DNA of 64,000 nt from assembly GCF_005116645.1 (NCBI RefSeq), contig NZ_SWCM01000006.1:248001-312000 (forward strand), in the 5' to 3' direction. Under the pieces are notes generated by a model. The model saw only the letters and a list, made by a program, of their open reading frames with translations. It was not told where the DNA came from and searched no databases. A program made the translations under genes and the position numbers. This DNA comes from Desulfopila sp. IMCC35006. Its GTDB lineage: Bacteria > Desulfobacterota > Desulfobulbia > Desulfobulbales > Desulfocapsaceae. The number at the start of each line of letters is the position of its first letter. The stretch's first letter is position 1. Shown one piece after another: positions 25,760 through 34,495 of the stretch.

Positions 25760-26440
25760 TTAACGACGGAGAAGTTCAACAATACGCAAGGCTGCGGCTT
25801 CCGATGAGGCAGGGTTCTGACCCGTTACCAGGTTTTCATCTTCTGCAACATAACTTCCCCAGTCTTCACCTTTAGAATACACGCCCTCATTTTGTTTCAG
25901 CATGTCTTCCACCAAAAATGGAACGACCTTGGTCAGCTGAACCGCGGCTTCTTCGGTGTTACTGAAACCGGTTACTTGTTTGCCTTTAACCAATGGTTCT
26001 TTTTGGGCATTTTTTGCATGGCGCAGAACTCCGGGGGCATGACAGACAAGTCCCAACGGTTTTCCTTTTTGATAAAAATCCTCAATCAAGGAAATAGAGT
26101 TCGTATCTTCGGCCAGGTCCCAGAGTGGCCCGTGCCCGCCAGGGTAAAAAACGGCATCATAGTCGTCGGGGTTGATCGAATCTAAACGGAGAGTGTTGGC
26201 AAGCGCCCGCTGCGCCTGGTCGTCTTTTTTAAAACGAGCTGTCGCCGCTGTCTGGAAATCCGGCTCATCACTTTTAGGATCGAGCGGGGGCTGCCCGCCT
26301 TGCGGGGATGCCAGGTCAACTGCAAAAGAATGGTCTTTAAAGACAAAGTATGGGGCAGCAAATTCTTCTAACCAGAAACCGGTCTTTAACCCCGTATCCC
26401 CAAGGGTATCGTGTGAGGTAAGAACCATTAAAATTTTCAT
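25760..26440 (-). CDS. DJ-1/PfpI-family protein
   Basis: This protein of about 226 residues belongs to the DJ-1/PfpI superfamily (type 1 glutamine amidotransferase-like, Hsp31/glyoxalase III type). DAVFYPGGHGPLWDLAED and the nucleophile elbow GLVCHAPGVL, with its reactive cysteine, identify it. Related proteins remove methylglyoxal or protect against carbonyl stress, which fits the neighbours. The start at 26440 (ATG) has AAGGTG at good spacing; an adjacent in-frame TTG is one codon upstream. It begins 25 bases after the CurA-like gene, so the two are probably cotranscribed. Confidence 0.9.
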   Translation of the reverse strand: MKILMVLTSHDTLGDTGLKTGFWLEEFAAPYFVFKDHSFAVDLASPQGGQPPLDPKSDEPDFQTAATARFKKDDQAQRALANTLRLDSINPDDYDAVFYPGGHGPLWDLAEDTNSISLIEDFYQKGKPLGLVCHAPGVLRHAKNAQKEPLVKGKQVTGFSNTEEAAVQLTKVVPFLVEDMLKQNEGVYSKGEDWGSYVAEDENLVTGQNPASSEAAALRIVELLRR

Positions 26441-26465
26441 CAATTCACCTTATAATTATATAGTA

Positions 26466-27503
26466 TTACAGCTCTTTATTAACCTTGATGACAAGTTTGC
26501 CAAAATTTTTCCCTTCCAGCAGGCCCATGAATGCCTGCGGCGCATTCTCCAAGCCTTCGACAATCTGTTCCCGATAATGTATTTTCCCGGTTGCCACCAT
26601 TTGAGTCATGTTTTTGGAAAATTCGTCATAGCAATGCCCATAATCGTCAAAGATGATAAACCCCTGCACTTTTATGCGTTTGACTAAAATCGTTCCCATG
26701 AGCACCGACAAACGATCGGGACCATCGGGAAGTCTGGTTGCATTATATCGTGACACAAGGCCGCAGACGGGAATTCTTGCCCCAACATTCAGCAAAGGTA
26801 AAACCGCATCAAACACCTTGCCGCCAACATTCTCATAATAAATATCGATCCCTTTGGGACAGGCTTGTTTCAGCTTATCGGCAAAATCCGGATCTTTGTG
26901 GTCCAGACACTCATCAAAACCAAGAGTCCCTTTGGCGTAACTGCATTTTTCAGCCCCCCCGGCAACGCCGACCACACGGCAACCTTTCAACTTGCCAATC
27001 TGTCCGACAGTGGCCCCAACCGGTCCAGTCGCAGCAGCTACCACCAGGGTGTCACCTGGCTTTGGCTTACCGATGTCTAACAATCCCATATACGCGGTAA
27101 AGCCAGGCATACCCAAGATGCCCAGAGCAAAAGATGGATGTTCGGGCTTTTTACCCAACTTGACGAGACCTGTACCATCGGATACTCCATAGAGCTGCCA
27201 GCCACTGTAGGACAAAACCCATTCGCCTTTTTCAAAATCAGGGTTACGGGATTCTTCGACTTGACACACAGTACCACCCACCATTACCTCATCGACACCC
27301 ACCGGCGGAGCATACGACGGTGCGTCGCTCATCCGCCCGCGCATGTACGGATCGAGTGACAGGTAGATGCTCCGCAGCAATAGTTCTCCTTCCGCCGGAA
27401 CTGGTATTGCGACTTCCTCCAACCGAAAATTGTCGTGCACAGGTGCCCCCTTAGGCCTCGAAGCAAGCACGATACGGCGATTTATATTCTTCCTTTGTTC
27501 CAT
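26466..27503 (-). CDS. NADP-dependent oxidoreductase, CurA/PTGR-like
   Basis: This 345-residue zinc-free medium-chain reductase is of the CurA/leukotriene B4 dehydrogenase type. These enzymes reduce the C=C bond of alpha,beta-unsaturated aldehydes and ketones with NADPH. LSLDPYMRGRMSD at the start, the nucleotide motif AATGPVGATVGQIGKLKG and DIYYENVGGKVFDAVLPLL are diagnostic. No structural-zinc cysteine lobe is present. It is the first gene of the minus-strand run and has a TetR-type operator 89 bases upstream (27592-27609). Confidence 0.93.
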   Translation of the reverse strand: MEQRKNINRRIVLASRPKGAPVHDNFRLEEVAIPVPAEGELLLRSIYLSLDPYMRGRMSDAPSYAPPVGVDEVMVGGTVCQVEESRNPDFEKGEWVLSYSGWQLYGVSDGTGLVKLGKKPEHPSFALGILGMPGFTAYMGLLDIGKPKPGDTLVVAAATGPVGATVGQIGKLKGCRVVGVAGGAEKCSYAKGTLGFDECLDHKDPDFADKLKQACPKGIDIYYENVGGKVFDAVLPLLNVGARIPVCGLVSRYNATRLPDGPDRLSVLMGTILVKRIKVQGFIIFDDYGHCYDEFSKNMTQMVATGKIHYREQIVEGLENAPQAFMGLLEGKNFGKLVIKVNKEL

Positions 27504-27591
27504 AATATTTTACCTTTTACCATTTTATGTTTTGCAATGAGGTAATTGGTATACCTCATTGGTTTTATGCACGGCGACTCTGTTTTCATAG

Positions 27592-27609
27592 TCGACCAGT
27601 CGTCTAGTG
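27592..27609. promoter_or_regulatory. Candidate TetR operator upstream of the CurA-like gene
   Basis: TCGACCAGTCGTCTAGTG matches 16 of 18 bases of the sequence at 28271-28288 before the TetR gene. Two matching sites, one before the regulator and one before the adjacent enzyme gene, are the usual sign of a TetR-family operator. Confidence 0.7.
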
Positions 27610-27652
27610 AGACTTGCAAGATTACCTTCTCGAGCAAACAGATGGCTCCTCT

Positions 27653-28249
27653 TTATGCCACCGTATTGTTCGTCAAAATTGACGTGGTAATGTGCAGAGC
27701 CTGTTGCAGGCCATCATTGTTACGCTGCAATTTACTCATCAGCGTTGCCCCAAGCCACATGTTGTAAAGACACTCTGCAGTCACAGCGGGATTGATCGTT
27801 ACTATCGAACCATCTTCAAGGCCTTCTGCAATGCACCGTGCTATTCTTTGAACGACCTGAGCAGATCCGTTGCGTAAAGCGATACGCATCGGTTCAGAAA
27901 GATCAGCCACCTCACCACTCAATTTGACAACCAGACACTTTTGGTCAACACACGAAGCGGATTGCGTCTCAACCCAGCGTTGCCAGTAGTTCATCAGGCG
28001 GTGGCAGGCAGAATCACTTCGTGGCTGTAAAACAGTCTCCAGAGCAACAAGGTATTCCCTGAAATAATTATTGATGATTTCTTCACCAAACTGTTCTTTA
28101 GACTTGAAATAGTGGTAAAACGACCCCTTAGGTACTCCTGCAGACTGGAGAATTTCTGTCAACCCCACGCTGGAGAAACCTTTGTTGACAATGAGCTTAT
28201 AGCCGGTATCTAATATGTGCTGACGCGTATCTTTGGTATCTTTCTTCAT
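27653..28249 (-). CDS. TetR/AcrR-family repressor
   Basis: This 198-residue repressor has an N-terminal helix-turn-helix: TRQHILDTGYKLIVNKGF, then VGLTEILQSAGVPKGSFYHYFKSKE in overlapping parts (residues 8-50). The C-terminal ligand domain contains Cys 101 and Cys 105 (ASCVDQKCLVV). Reactive cysteines act as electrophile sensors in NemR, which controls a similar gene set in E. coli, but that parallel is inferred. Candidate operators lie at 28271-28288, in its own promoter region, and at 27592-27609 before the CurA-like gene. It probably represses itself and the detoxification genes. Confidence 0.9.
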   Translation of the reverse strand: MKKDTKDTRQHILDTGYKLIVNKGFSSVGLTEILQSAGVPKGSFYHYFKSKEQFGEEIINNYFREYLVALETVLQPRSDSACHRLMNYWQRWVETQSASCVDQKCLVVKLSGEVADLSEPMRIALRNGSAQVVQRIARCIAEGLEDGSIVTINPAVTAECLYNMWLGATLMSKLQRNNDGLQQALHITTSILTNNTVA

Positions 28250-28270
28250 GGCAGAGATGATAATACTTAA

Positions 28271-28288
28271 TAGACCGGTCGTCTAGTG
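28271..28288. promoter_or_regulatory. Candidate TetR operator, autoregulatory site
   Basis: TAGACCGGTCGTCTA (28271-28285) is an inverted repeat with five-base arms (TAGAC/GTCTA), followed by GTG as in the second copy at 27592-27609. It lies about 20 bases upstream of the repressor start. The core recalls NemR-type TAGACC operators. Confidence 0.75.
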
Positions 28289-28468
28289 CGGTTGCATTAT
28301 TATTTCGGAAATAAACTTTTAAATTGCCCGGTACGTAATAAACCTTGCTTTTAACCATCCGGCTCCAGCTGCTCTTCTCATCCAGCAGAATTGACTTTCT
28401 CTCACCCAGGCACCACACTGTAGGATACACGTCTGACAATATCCCCGCTGAACGCAGGAGAGAAATCA

Positions 28469-30709
28469 ATGTTCTGGATAATCATCGCTGGTCTTACCAT
28501 AAGTCTGTTGCCGATAATGGTGCTGAGCGCCTCGGCAAACAACAGTGGCAACCGAATTCATCAGCAGGTGCAGAAAAGGCTGGCCGCCGGCGAAAGAGCA
28601 AACCGCCTGATCGATGAGCAAAGCCCCTATCTGCTGCAGCATGCCTTCAATCCGGTGGACTGGTACCCCTGGGGAGATGAAGCCTTCGCCAGGGCAAAAA
28701 AGGAAGACAAACCAATATTTCTTTCCATCGGCTATTCCACCTGCCACTGGTGCCATGTCATGGCCCATGAATCCTTTGAAAATCCTGCAATCGCCGCCAT
28801 TTTAAACCAATGGTTCGTCAGCATCAAGGTCGATCGTGAAGAGAGACCGGACATCGATCAGATGTATATGGCCGCAACCCAGGCGATGACGGGATCCGGC
28901 GGCTGGCCCATGTCGGTTTTTCTGCTCCCGGACGCCAGCCCGTTTTATGCGGGCACCTATTTCCCCCCACTATCGGTATCCAGTAATCGCCCCGGTTTTA
29001 AAGATCTGTTGACAACCATCCATCAGGTCTGGCTGGAACAAAAAGGAGAGCTGCAGGATTCGGCGACGCGGATGGTTGCTGCACTGGAAAGGAGGAACGC
29101 AGCCAGTCCCGCCGCCATCCAATCGGATGTCTTCCAACGTGGCTTTAGTCTTCTCGAACAGAACTATGATCCCCGGGAAGGGGGTTTCGGCCAGGCGCCA
29201 AAATTTCCCAGGCCGGTGGTTCTTGCCTTTCTGTTTTCCCACTACAAGGCCACAGGGGAAAAAAAGGCCAAAGACATGGCCTTATTTACCCTCCGGAAGA
29301 TGGCCGAAGGCGGCATGCATGACCAGCTCGGGGGTGGTTTTCATCGCTACTCTGTCGACGATCACTGGTTCGTCCCGCATTTTGAAAAAATGCTCTATGA
29401 TCAGCCTCAGCTGGCTAATGCCTATCTTGACGCCTATCAAATCACCCGCGATGAGGTCTATGCGCGGACCGCCAAAGAGATTTTCACCTATCTGTTGCGC
29501 GATATGCGTGATGCGGCCGGTGGTTTTTATTCGGCTGAAGATGCTGACAGCGACAACCCCTACAGTCCGGGACAGCATGGCGAAGGTGCATTTTATCTCT
29601 GGACGAAAGAGGATATTGTCAAAAGACTCGGCGCACAGGCTGCCGCCATTTTTACCCGCGGTTTTGGGATAAAAAAGAACGGCAATGTGCAGCAGGACCC
29701 CATGGCCGAATTTACCGGCAGGAATATTCTTTACTGGGCCACAACCGACGAGGCGCTGGCTGCCGAATTAAAGATGGCTACGGAATATATTATCGAAAGT
29801 ATTGCGGCCTCCAGGGAACTGCTCTTCAAAGCCCGTGAACAGCGAAAGCGCCCGCATCTCGACGACAAGGTGATCACCGCCTGGAACGGAATGGTAATCG
29901 GAGCGCTAGCCCGGAGCAGCAGGATCCTGCAGGATCCGCAGTTCCTTACCGCGTCTCTGCAGACGGCAACATTTATTAAAGAGCACCTCTGCGACGACAC
30001 CAGCAGGAACCTATTGCGCCGTTACCGCAATAAACAAGCCGGGCTGGCCGGACAGCTGTCTGACTACGCATATCTTGTGGACGGCCTGCTCGAGCTCTAC
30101 CGGGCAAGCCATGACCCGCAATGGCTCAGCTGGTCGGTGGATTTGACCGAGCGACAGATTGAGTTGTTCTGGCATGAAACTGGAGGATTTTTTTTCGACG
30201 GTGCGGCCGATCCCAGCATCAAGATCAGAATGCGGGGCAGCAGCGACGGGGCGGAGCCCTCCGGGAACTCCGTGGCGACCCACAACCTCCTGCGTCTTGC
30301 GCAGCTGCACAATGCGCCGCAGTGGCAACAGATGGCGCGACGTCTCGTGGAATCCTTCAGTGACGTCATCAACGACTATCCGCCGGCCCTGCCCCTGATG
30401 CTCACCGCCTGGCAGCACATTAATGCCAAACCATCTCAGATTGTGATCGCCGGCAAACCTGGGGCGGATGATACAGAAGCCCTGCTGCGCGTTGTTGACA
30501 GTACGTTTTCCGAACCTCGACTGCTTCTCTTTGCTGACGGCGGACAAAACCAGGCATACCTCGCCCGAAAGCTCCCATTTATGGAAAGTGTCGCACCGCT
30601 GGGGGGGAAAGCAACCGCCTATGTATGTTCTGATTTTACCTGCACGATGCCGGTCACAGATCCAATCACCCTGCAGCGACAGCTGGAAGAAAACAAAAAG
30701 AATCCATAA
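28469..30709 (+). CDS. DUF255 (thioredoxin-like) / YyaL-SSP411 family protein
   Basis: This 746-residue protein has an N-terminal thioredoxin-fold DUF255 domain followed by a long alpha/alpha toroid of the six-hairpin glycosidase kind. [20 protein letters not shown] and [17 protein letters not shown], with its CHWC pair, are the family hallmark. [18 protein letters not shown] lies in the second half. A hydrophobic segment at residues 3-24 looks like a signal peptide or anchor, so it may work in the periplasm. Its biochemical role is not established. AGGAGAG lies seven bases before the ATG, and a strong terminator follows at 30773-30802. Confidence 0.88.
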   Translation: MFWIIIAGLTISLLPIMVLSASANNSGNRIHQQVQKRLAAGERANRLIDEQSPYLLQHAFNPVDWYPWGDEAFARAKKEDKPIFLSIGYSTCHWCHVMAHESFENPAIAAILNQWFVSIKVDREERPDIDQMYMAATQAMTGSGGWPMSVFLLPDASPFYAGTYFPPLSVSSNRPGFKDLLTTIHQVWLEQKGELQDSATRMVAALERRNAASPAAIQSDVFQRGFSLLEQNYDPREGGFGQAPKFPRPVVLAFLFSHYKATGEKKAKDMALFTLRKMAEGGMHDQLGGGFHRYSVDDHWFVPHFEKMLYDQPQLANAYLDAYQITRDEVYARTAKEIFTYLLRDMRDAAGGFYSAEDADSDNPYSPGQHGEGAFYLWTKEDIVKRLGAQAAAIFTRGFGIKKNGNVQQDPMAEFTGRNILYWATTDEALAAELKMATEYIIESIAASRELLFKAREQRKRPHLDDKVITAWNGMVIGALARSSRILQDPQFLTASLQTATFIKEHLCDDTSRNLLRRYRNKQAGLAGQLSDYAYLVDGLLELYRASHDPQWLSWSVDLTERQIELFWHETGGFFFDGAADPSIKIRMRGSSDGAEPSGNSVATHNLLRLAQLHNAPQWQQMARRLVESFSDVINDYPPALPLMLTAWQHINAKPSQIVIAGKPGADDTEALLRVVDSTFSEPRLLLFADGGQNQAYLARKLPFMESVAPLGGKATAYVCSDFTCTMPVTDPITLQRQLEENKKNP

Positions 30710-30772
30710 TCGCCAGCCCAAATTTCCAATCCAAACCACTTTCCCCGAGAACGGGGTGACGAATTATCACTC

Positions 30773-30802
30773 GGCAAGGATATTGTTCCCAATATCCTTG
30801 CC
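30773..30802 (+). terminator. Rho-independent terminator
   Basis: GGCAAGGATATTG (30773-30785) pairs perfectly with 30790-30802 around a four-base loop, and ATACTTTTTTTC follows. It ends the DUF255-family gene. Confidence 0.92.
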
Positions 30803-30862
30803 ATACTTTTTTTCAGGGAGACGGAGAACTGTCCTCAAGGGAGATTCTGCAGTATGCCCGTA

Positions 30863-32920
30863 TCATACATCGCTTCCATGGGATTCTAAAAACTGATGCG
30901 CCTCAATTTTGCTTTCATAAATATGTGGGGCCAGCCCCCGCTTTTCCAGGGAAGCTCCCAGTTTCATGCGCAGAAACGCACTGGTTGTATAGCGGCTGAC
31001 TTTGGAAAAATAGTTTTGCGTTAAATAGGTCTGCATTTCGGTGTACGCTTCAATGAGATCCGGATTGATATTGAAACCGTCGTAGTTGCCAATAGCATAG
31101 ACCTTTTTGCCCAGCGGCTGAAGAAGGTTTACGATGGTAGTCTTGACTGCATCGATATCTTCTTTCGTTTTAACAGTATAGCCGGCAAGATTTGCAAACA
31201 GGATGTCCATTTTTGTACTGTAGGTAATCCGTTCGTGAATGGATACGCTCAGTAAATCCTGCTTTAAGTCCATATGTTCGGGGTTGAAAATCCTGGCATC
31301 CATCAATTTAAGCGGTTGACGTATAACAGGCGCAAAGTCCATGTGCGCCAGAATATCTTTCTGCAGATCCACCCCAGGGGCAATTTCAACAAGCTCGAGA
31401 CCATCTTGGGTTAAGGTAAACACACAACGTTCCGTAATGTAAAGGATATTACGGTTTGACCTGGCTGCATATTTACCGCTGAAGGTGACATGATCGACTT
31501 GTTTGACAAATTTTTTAAATTTGCCTTCTCCCTTGATAGTCAGACATCCATGGTCAAGCTGGCAGTTTAATCCGCCAGCGGTAAATGTACCGACAAACAC
31601 AACTTTTTTCGCATTCTGGCTGATATTTATAAATCCGCCGGCACCCGCCAGCCGGGGACCGAATTTACTTACATTGATGTTGCCTTCCGCGTCAATTTCA
31701 GCCATACCCAAAAACGCGACATCCAGACCGCCACCATCATACAAATCAAACTGATAAGGCTGATCGATGAGCGCAGTAGCATTGTCGGCGGCGCCAAAAT
31801 TGAGTCCCCCTGCCGGTGCACCGCCGATAACTCCAGGCTCCGCGGTTAAAGTGATGAAATCCAGTATCTTTTCTTCATTGGCCACACAGGCAATCCCTTC
31901 CGGAACACCGATGCCCAAATTCACCACACTGTTTGGTTTCAGCTCAAAAGCTGCCCGACGGGCAATGATTTTGCGCTCATCCAGCGGCATGGGCGTGATG
32001 GTTTCCATCGGTATTTTCATCTGACCACTGTAAGAGGACTTGTAGGGAGTGACAAAGGTTTGCCAATGGTTTTGCGGTTGACTCACCACCAGGCAGTCCA
32101 CCAGAATACCAGGAATTTTCACCTGGCGGGAGTTGAGGGTACCGCGTTCGGCAATCTGTTCCACCTGGGCGATTACGAATCCATTGGAATTTTTAGCGGC
32201 CATGGCCATAGAAAGTGAATCAGCTGTTAAAGCCTCTTTCTCCATGGTGATATTGCCGTCCATATCGGCGGTAGTGCCGCGGATAATCGCCACATTAATG
32301 GGAAAGGCTTGATAGAGGAGATATTCCTGGCCGTCAATTTCCAGCAGTCGCACAATGTCGGTAACGGTTTTACTATTCAGTTTACCGCCACCGTTACGTG
32401 GATCGACAAAGGTCCCCAGGCCGACTCTGGTCAGGTTGCCGGGTTTATGGGCGGCAATATCCCGGTAAAGATGCGAAATCACCCCCTGAGGAAGATTGTA
32501 CGCCTCAACCTGCCCGGACATGGCCATCGCCTGAAGCTTGGGGACAAGGCCCCAGTGTCCGCCAATGATGCGTTTGATCATACCGCTATGTGCCAGATGG
32601 TTCAAGCCGCGGTTTTTACCATCCCCCTGACCTGCAGCAAAGATAAGGGTAAGGTCTTCTGGGTGCTTAGTCTCAAGAAAGAAACGTTCCAGTTCCACGC
32701 CAATTTCTTCAGCGAATCCGATGCCCACAAATCCACCAAAAGCCACCGTATCTTTATCTCGAATAATCCGGACCGCTTCTTCAGCCGAAACGATTTTATT
32801 CTTTTTTACCACTGTGCGCAGGAGGGGCATGGCATTGGCTAAATTTTTCAAAACAGCCGTGGAGGTTTCGTTGGGTATCTGCGACTCTTCACGGTCTGGC
32901 GTTGGTTTGTTTGTTGTCAC
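30863..32920 (-). CDS. Propionate/acetate CoA-transferase-like enzyme with C-terminal extension
   Basis: This 685-residue protein joins both halves of a family I CoA-transferase in one chain, like propionate CoA-transferase (Pct/YdiF). The alpha-like half contains VAFGGFVGIGFAEEI. The beta-like half contains NLGIGVPEGIA and the catalytic Glu in TAEPGVIGGAPAGG. It would move CoA between short acyl groups and acetate. Family members end near residue 530-550 (KLMDARIFNPEHM). Here about 130 residues follow, with SRYTTSAFLRMKLG near the end, resembling a small alpha/beta domain. The start is a GTG with AAGGA eight bases upstream. The gene stands alone. Confidence 0.88.
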   Translation of the reverse strand: MTTNKPTPDREESQIPNETSTAVLKNLANAMPLLRTVVKKNKIVSAEEAVRIIRDKDTVAFGGFVGIGFAEEIGVELERFFLETKHPEDLTLIFAAGQGDGKNRGLNHLAHSGMIKRIIGGHWGLVPKLQAMAMSGQVEAYNLPQGVISHLYRDIAAHKPGNLTRVGLGTFVDPRNGGGKLNSKTVTDIVRLLEIDGQEYLLYQAFPINVAIIRGTTADMDGNITMEKEALTADSLSMAMAAKNSNGFVIAQVEQIAERGTLNSRQVKIPGILVDCLVVSQPQNHWQTFVTPYKSSYSGQMKIPMETITPMPLDERKIIARRAAFELKPNSVVNLGIGVPEGIACVANEEKILDFITLTAEPGVIGGAPAGGLNFGAADNATALIDQPYQFDLYDGGGLDVAFLGMAEIDAEGNINVSKFGPRLAGAGGFINISQNAKKVVFVGTFTAGGLNCQLDHGCLTIKGEGKFKKFVKQVDHVTFSGKYAARSNRNILYITERCVFTLTQDGLELVEIAPGVDLQKDILAHMDFAPVIRQPLKLMDARIFNPEHMDLKQDLLSVSIHERITYSTKMDILFANLAGYTVKTKEDIDAVKTTIVNLLQPLGKKVYAIGNYDGFNINPDLIEAYTEMQTYLTQNYFSKVSRYTTSAFLRMKLGASLEKRGLAPHIYESKIEAHQFLESHGSDV

Positions 32921-33397
32921 GAATGCGTTCCTTTATGATTATCAAATAAGATTTTATTAAGAAGTGGGAGTTCCTTTGGGGGTTCAAGCCCAAGGCAACT
33001 CTTTTGTTTCGATATTTTGCACGCAGCTCCTTCTATATATCGTGTTAGACGGTATCGCAACATTGTTGCAGTAAAGGACCAAAGTAGTTCGTGGGAACCC
33101 TGCAAAACGATATATGGCTAGAGTGGCAAAGGGTCAATGGCAACGATCAGCTCCTGCCTGTGGATATAGAGCTTATTTGTTCAAGATGATTACAATAACT
33201 CGGGAATAACAGAGGAGATCGCTCAAGCCAGGATGCATGGGCTACAAAACATTACAAGGTCTCTTGCAAACCTCATCCTTTTGCGATAAAGAGTCAAAAA
33301 CGGCTGCCTCAGCCCCTGTCGAGTAAAAAAGACGTCGAATCACTCATACGTTCTATAAATAAATGGATCCAGATCAACTTTGTCAACCAGGTCGCTT
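32921..33397. other. Divergent promoter region
   Basis: No gene is visible in 477 bases between the CoA-transferase gene and the aldolase gene. A minus-strand frame of 62 codons overlaps the promoter side and is not convincing. No operator or structured leader was recognised. Confidence 0.4.
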
Positions 33398-34000
33398 ATG
33401 GAGAAATATCAGGGAGTGAAATTTCAGTACAATCGAACCGATACCAGCTTCGATTACGACCGGCGTTTACCAGAGCTCAACCGCTGGGCGCATCTATTTT
33501 CACAGTTGGGCCTGGCCCCTGTGCACGCAGAAGGCGCTTACGGGAATCACTCCTACAGAACCGGGGATGCATCCTTTGTTATCACCAAATCGGCAATGAT
33601 CCCCGCTGAGATACTGCAGCCGGATGATTATTGCCACGTCGTCGGCCTGGACGAATCAACGACCACCTTTCGTACAGAAGGAGTCGCTGCGCCTTCATCG
33701 GAAAGTTTCCTGCATTATGTACTGTATCGGAAACTCCCCGATATCAACGCCATCCTGCATGGTCACTGTTCCCTGCTCAACACCCATGCACAAGCCCTGA
33801 ATATTCCAGTCACCAGAGAGTTTCATGCCTACGGGACACCGGAACTTGCTCAATCTGCCCTTGATCTCGTCGACCAGACAACCTTGTTTTTCATCTTGAA
33901 AGATCACGGTTTTGTTGCTTTGGGAAAAACTATCGAAGCGGCCGGAAAAGTGACCTTGCACTATTTTTCTGAACTTATCAGCTTATTGCAGATGCGCTGA
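33398..34000 (+). CDS. Class II aldolase/adducin-family protein
   Basis: This protein of about 200 residues has the class II aldolase/adducin fold, which binds zinc and cleaves or epimerises sugar phosphates in its best-known members. GHCSLLNTHAQAL, preceded by NAILH, supplies the zinc-binding His pair, and FHAYGTPELAQ the further region. LKDHGFVALGKTIEAA is the conserved C-terminal HG motif. The usual catalytic Glu region reads AAPSSESFLHYVLY. The substrate is unknown. The ATG at 33398 is preferred over a TTG six codons upstream. It stands alone. Confidence 0.82.
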   Translation: MEKYQGVKFQYNRTDTSFDYDRRLPELNRWAHLFSQLGLAPVHAEGAYGNHSYRTGDASFVITKSAMIPAEILQPDDYCHVVGLDESTTTFRTEGVAAPSSESFLHYVLYRKLPDINAILHGHCSLLNTHAQALNIPVTREFHAYGTPELAQSALDLVDQTTLFFILKDHGFVALGKTIEAAGKVTLHYFSELISLLQMR

Positions 34001-34185
34001 TAAGCTCGACTTAGCATCGTTATGTCGATCCCCGGATGGCTGCACTATTACATATCCGCTCCCTTCAAATCCCCGTCTCGATTTCCGGTATTCTTTCCCA
34101 TTTACTCTTTACAAATTTCCTATATAATGTGATACGATATAAAAAATGTTTTATCATTTATTTCTTGAAGTGAGGAGAGTTCGGC

Positions 34186-34389
34186 ATGGAAGATGACTTC
34201 AAACCCCTTGGAAGCAAGAAGAAAAAACTTTTACCCACGACGGAAAATGTCGTCGATATAAAACAACCCCCACGTCAAAAACCCGCCAACCAGATTCGTT
34301 TCATCATTACCAAAAATAAAAACAATTCCTGGGTGGATGATCTTCACGCCCTGGAACAACTCAATCTGGTGGAGCGAGTCTATCACTGA
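34186..34389 (+). CDS. Small hypothetical protein, 67 residues
   Basis: The family is not recognised. The protein is Lys-rich at its N-terminus (GSKKKKLLPTTENVV) with a Pro-rich middle and an amphipathic end (SWVDDLHALEQLNLVERVYH). GAGGAGAG precedes the ATG, which supports translation. It lies about 105 bases before the diguanylate cyclase gene on the same strand and could share its transcript. Confidence 0.5.
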   Translation: MEDDFKPLGSKKKKLLPTTENVVDIKQPPRQKPANQIRFIITKNKNNSWVDDLHALEQLNLVERVYH

Positions 34390-34495
34390 AACTCCATTGA
34401 CAGTCTACTGATATTCGTCCTCGCCACCCTGCTGTTTGTGTTACTACCTCTACATGGCGGAGATATCGTGTTAACCTGAGACAAGAACAGGTCTG

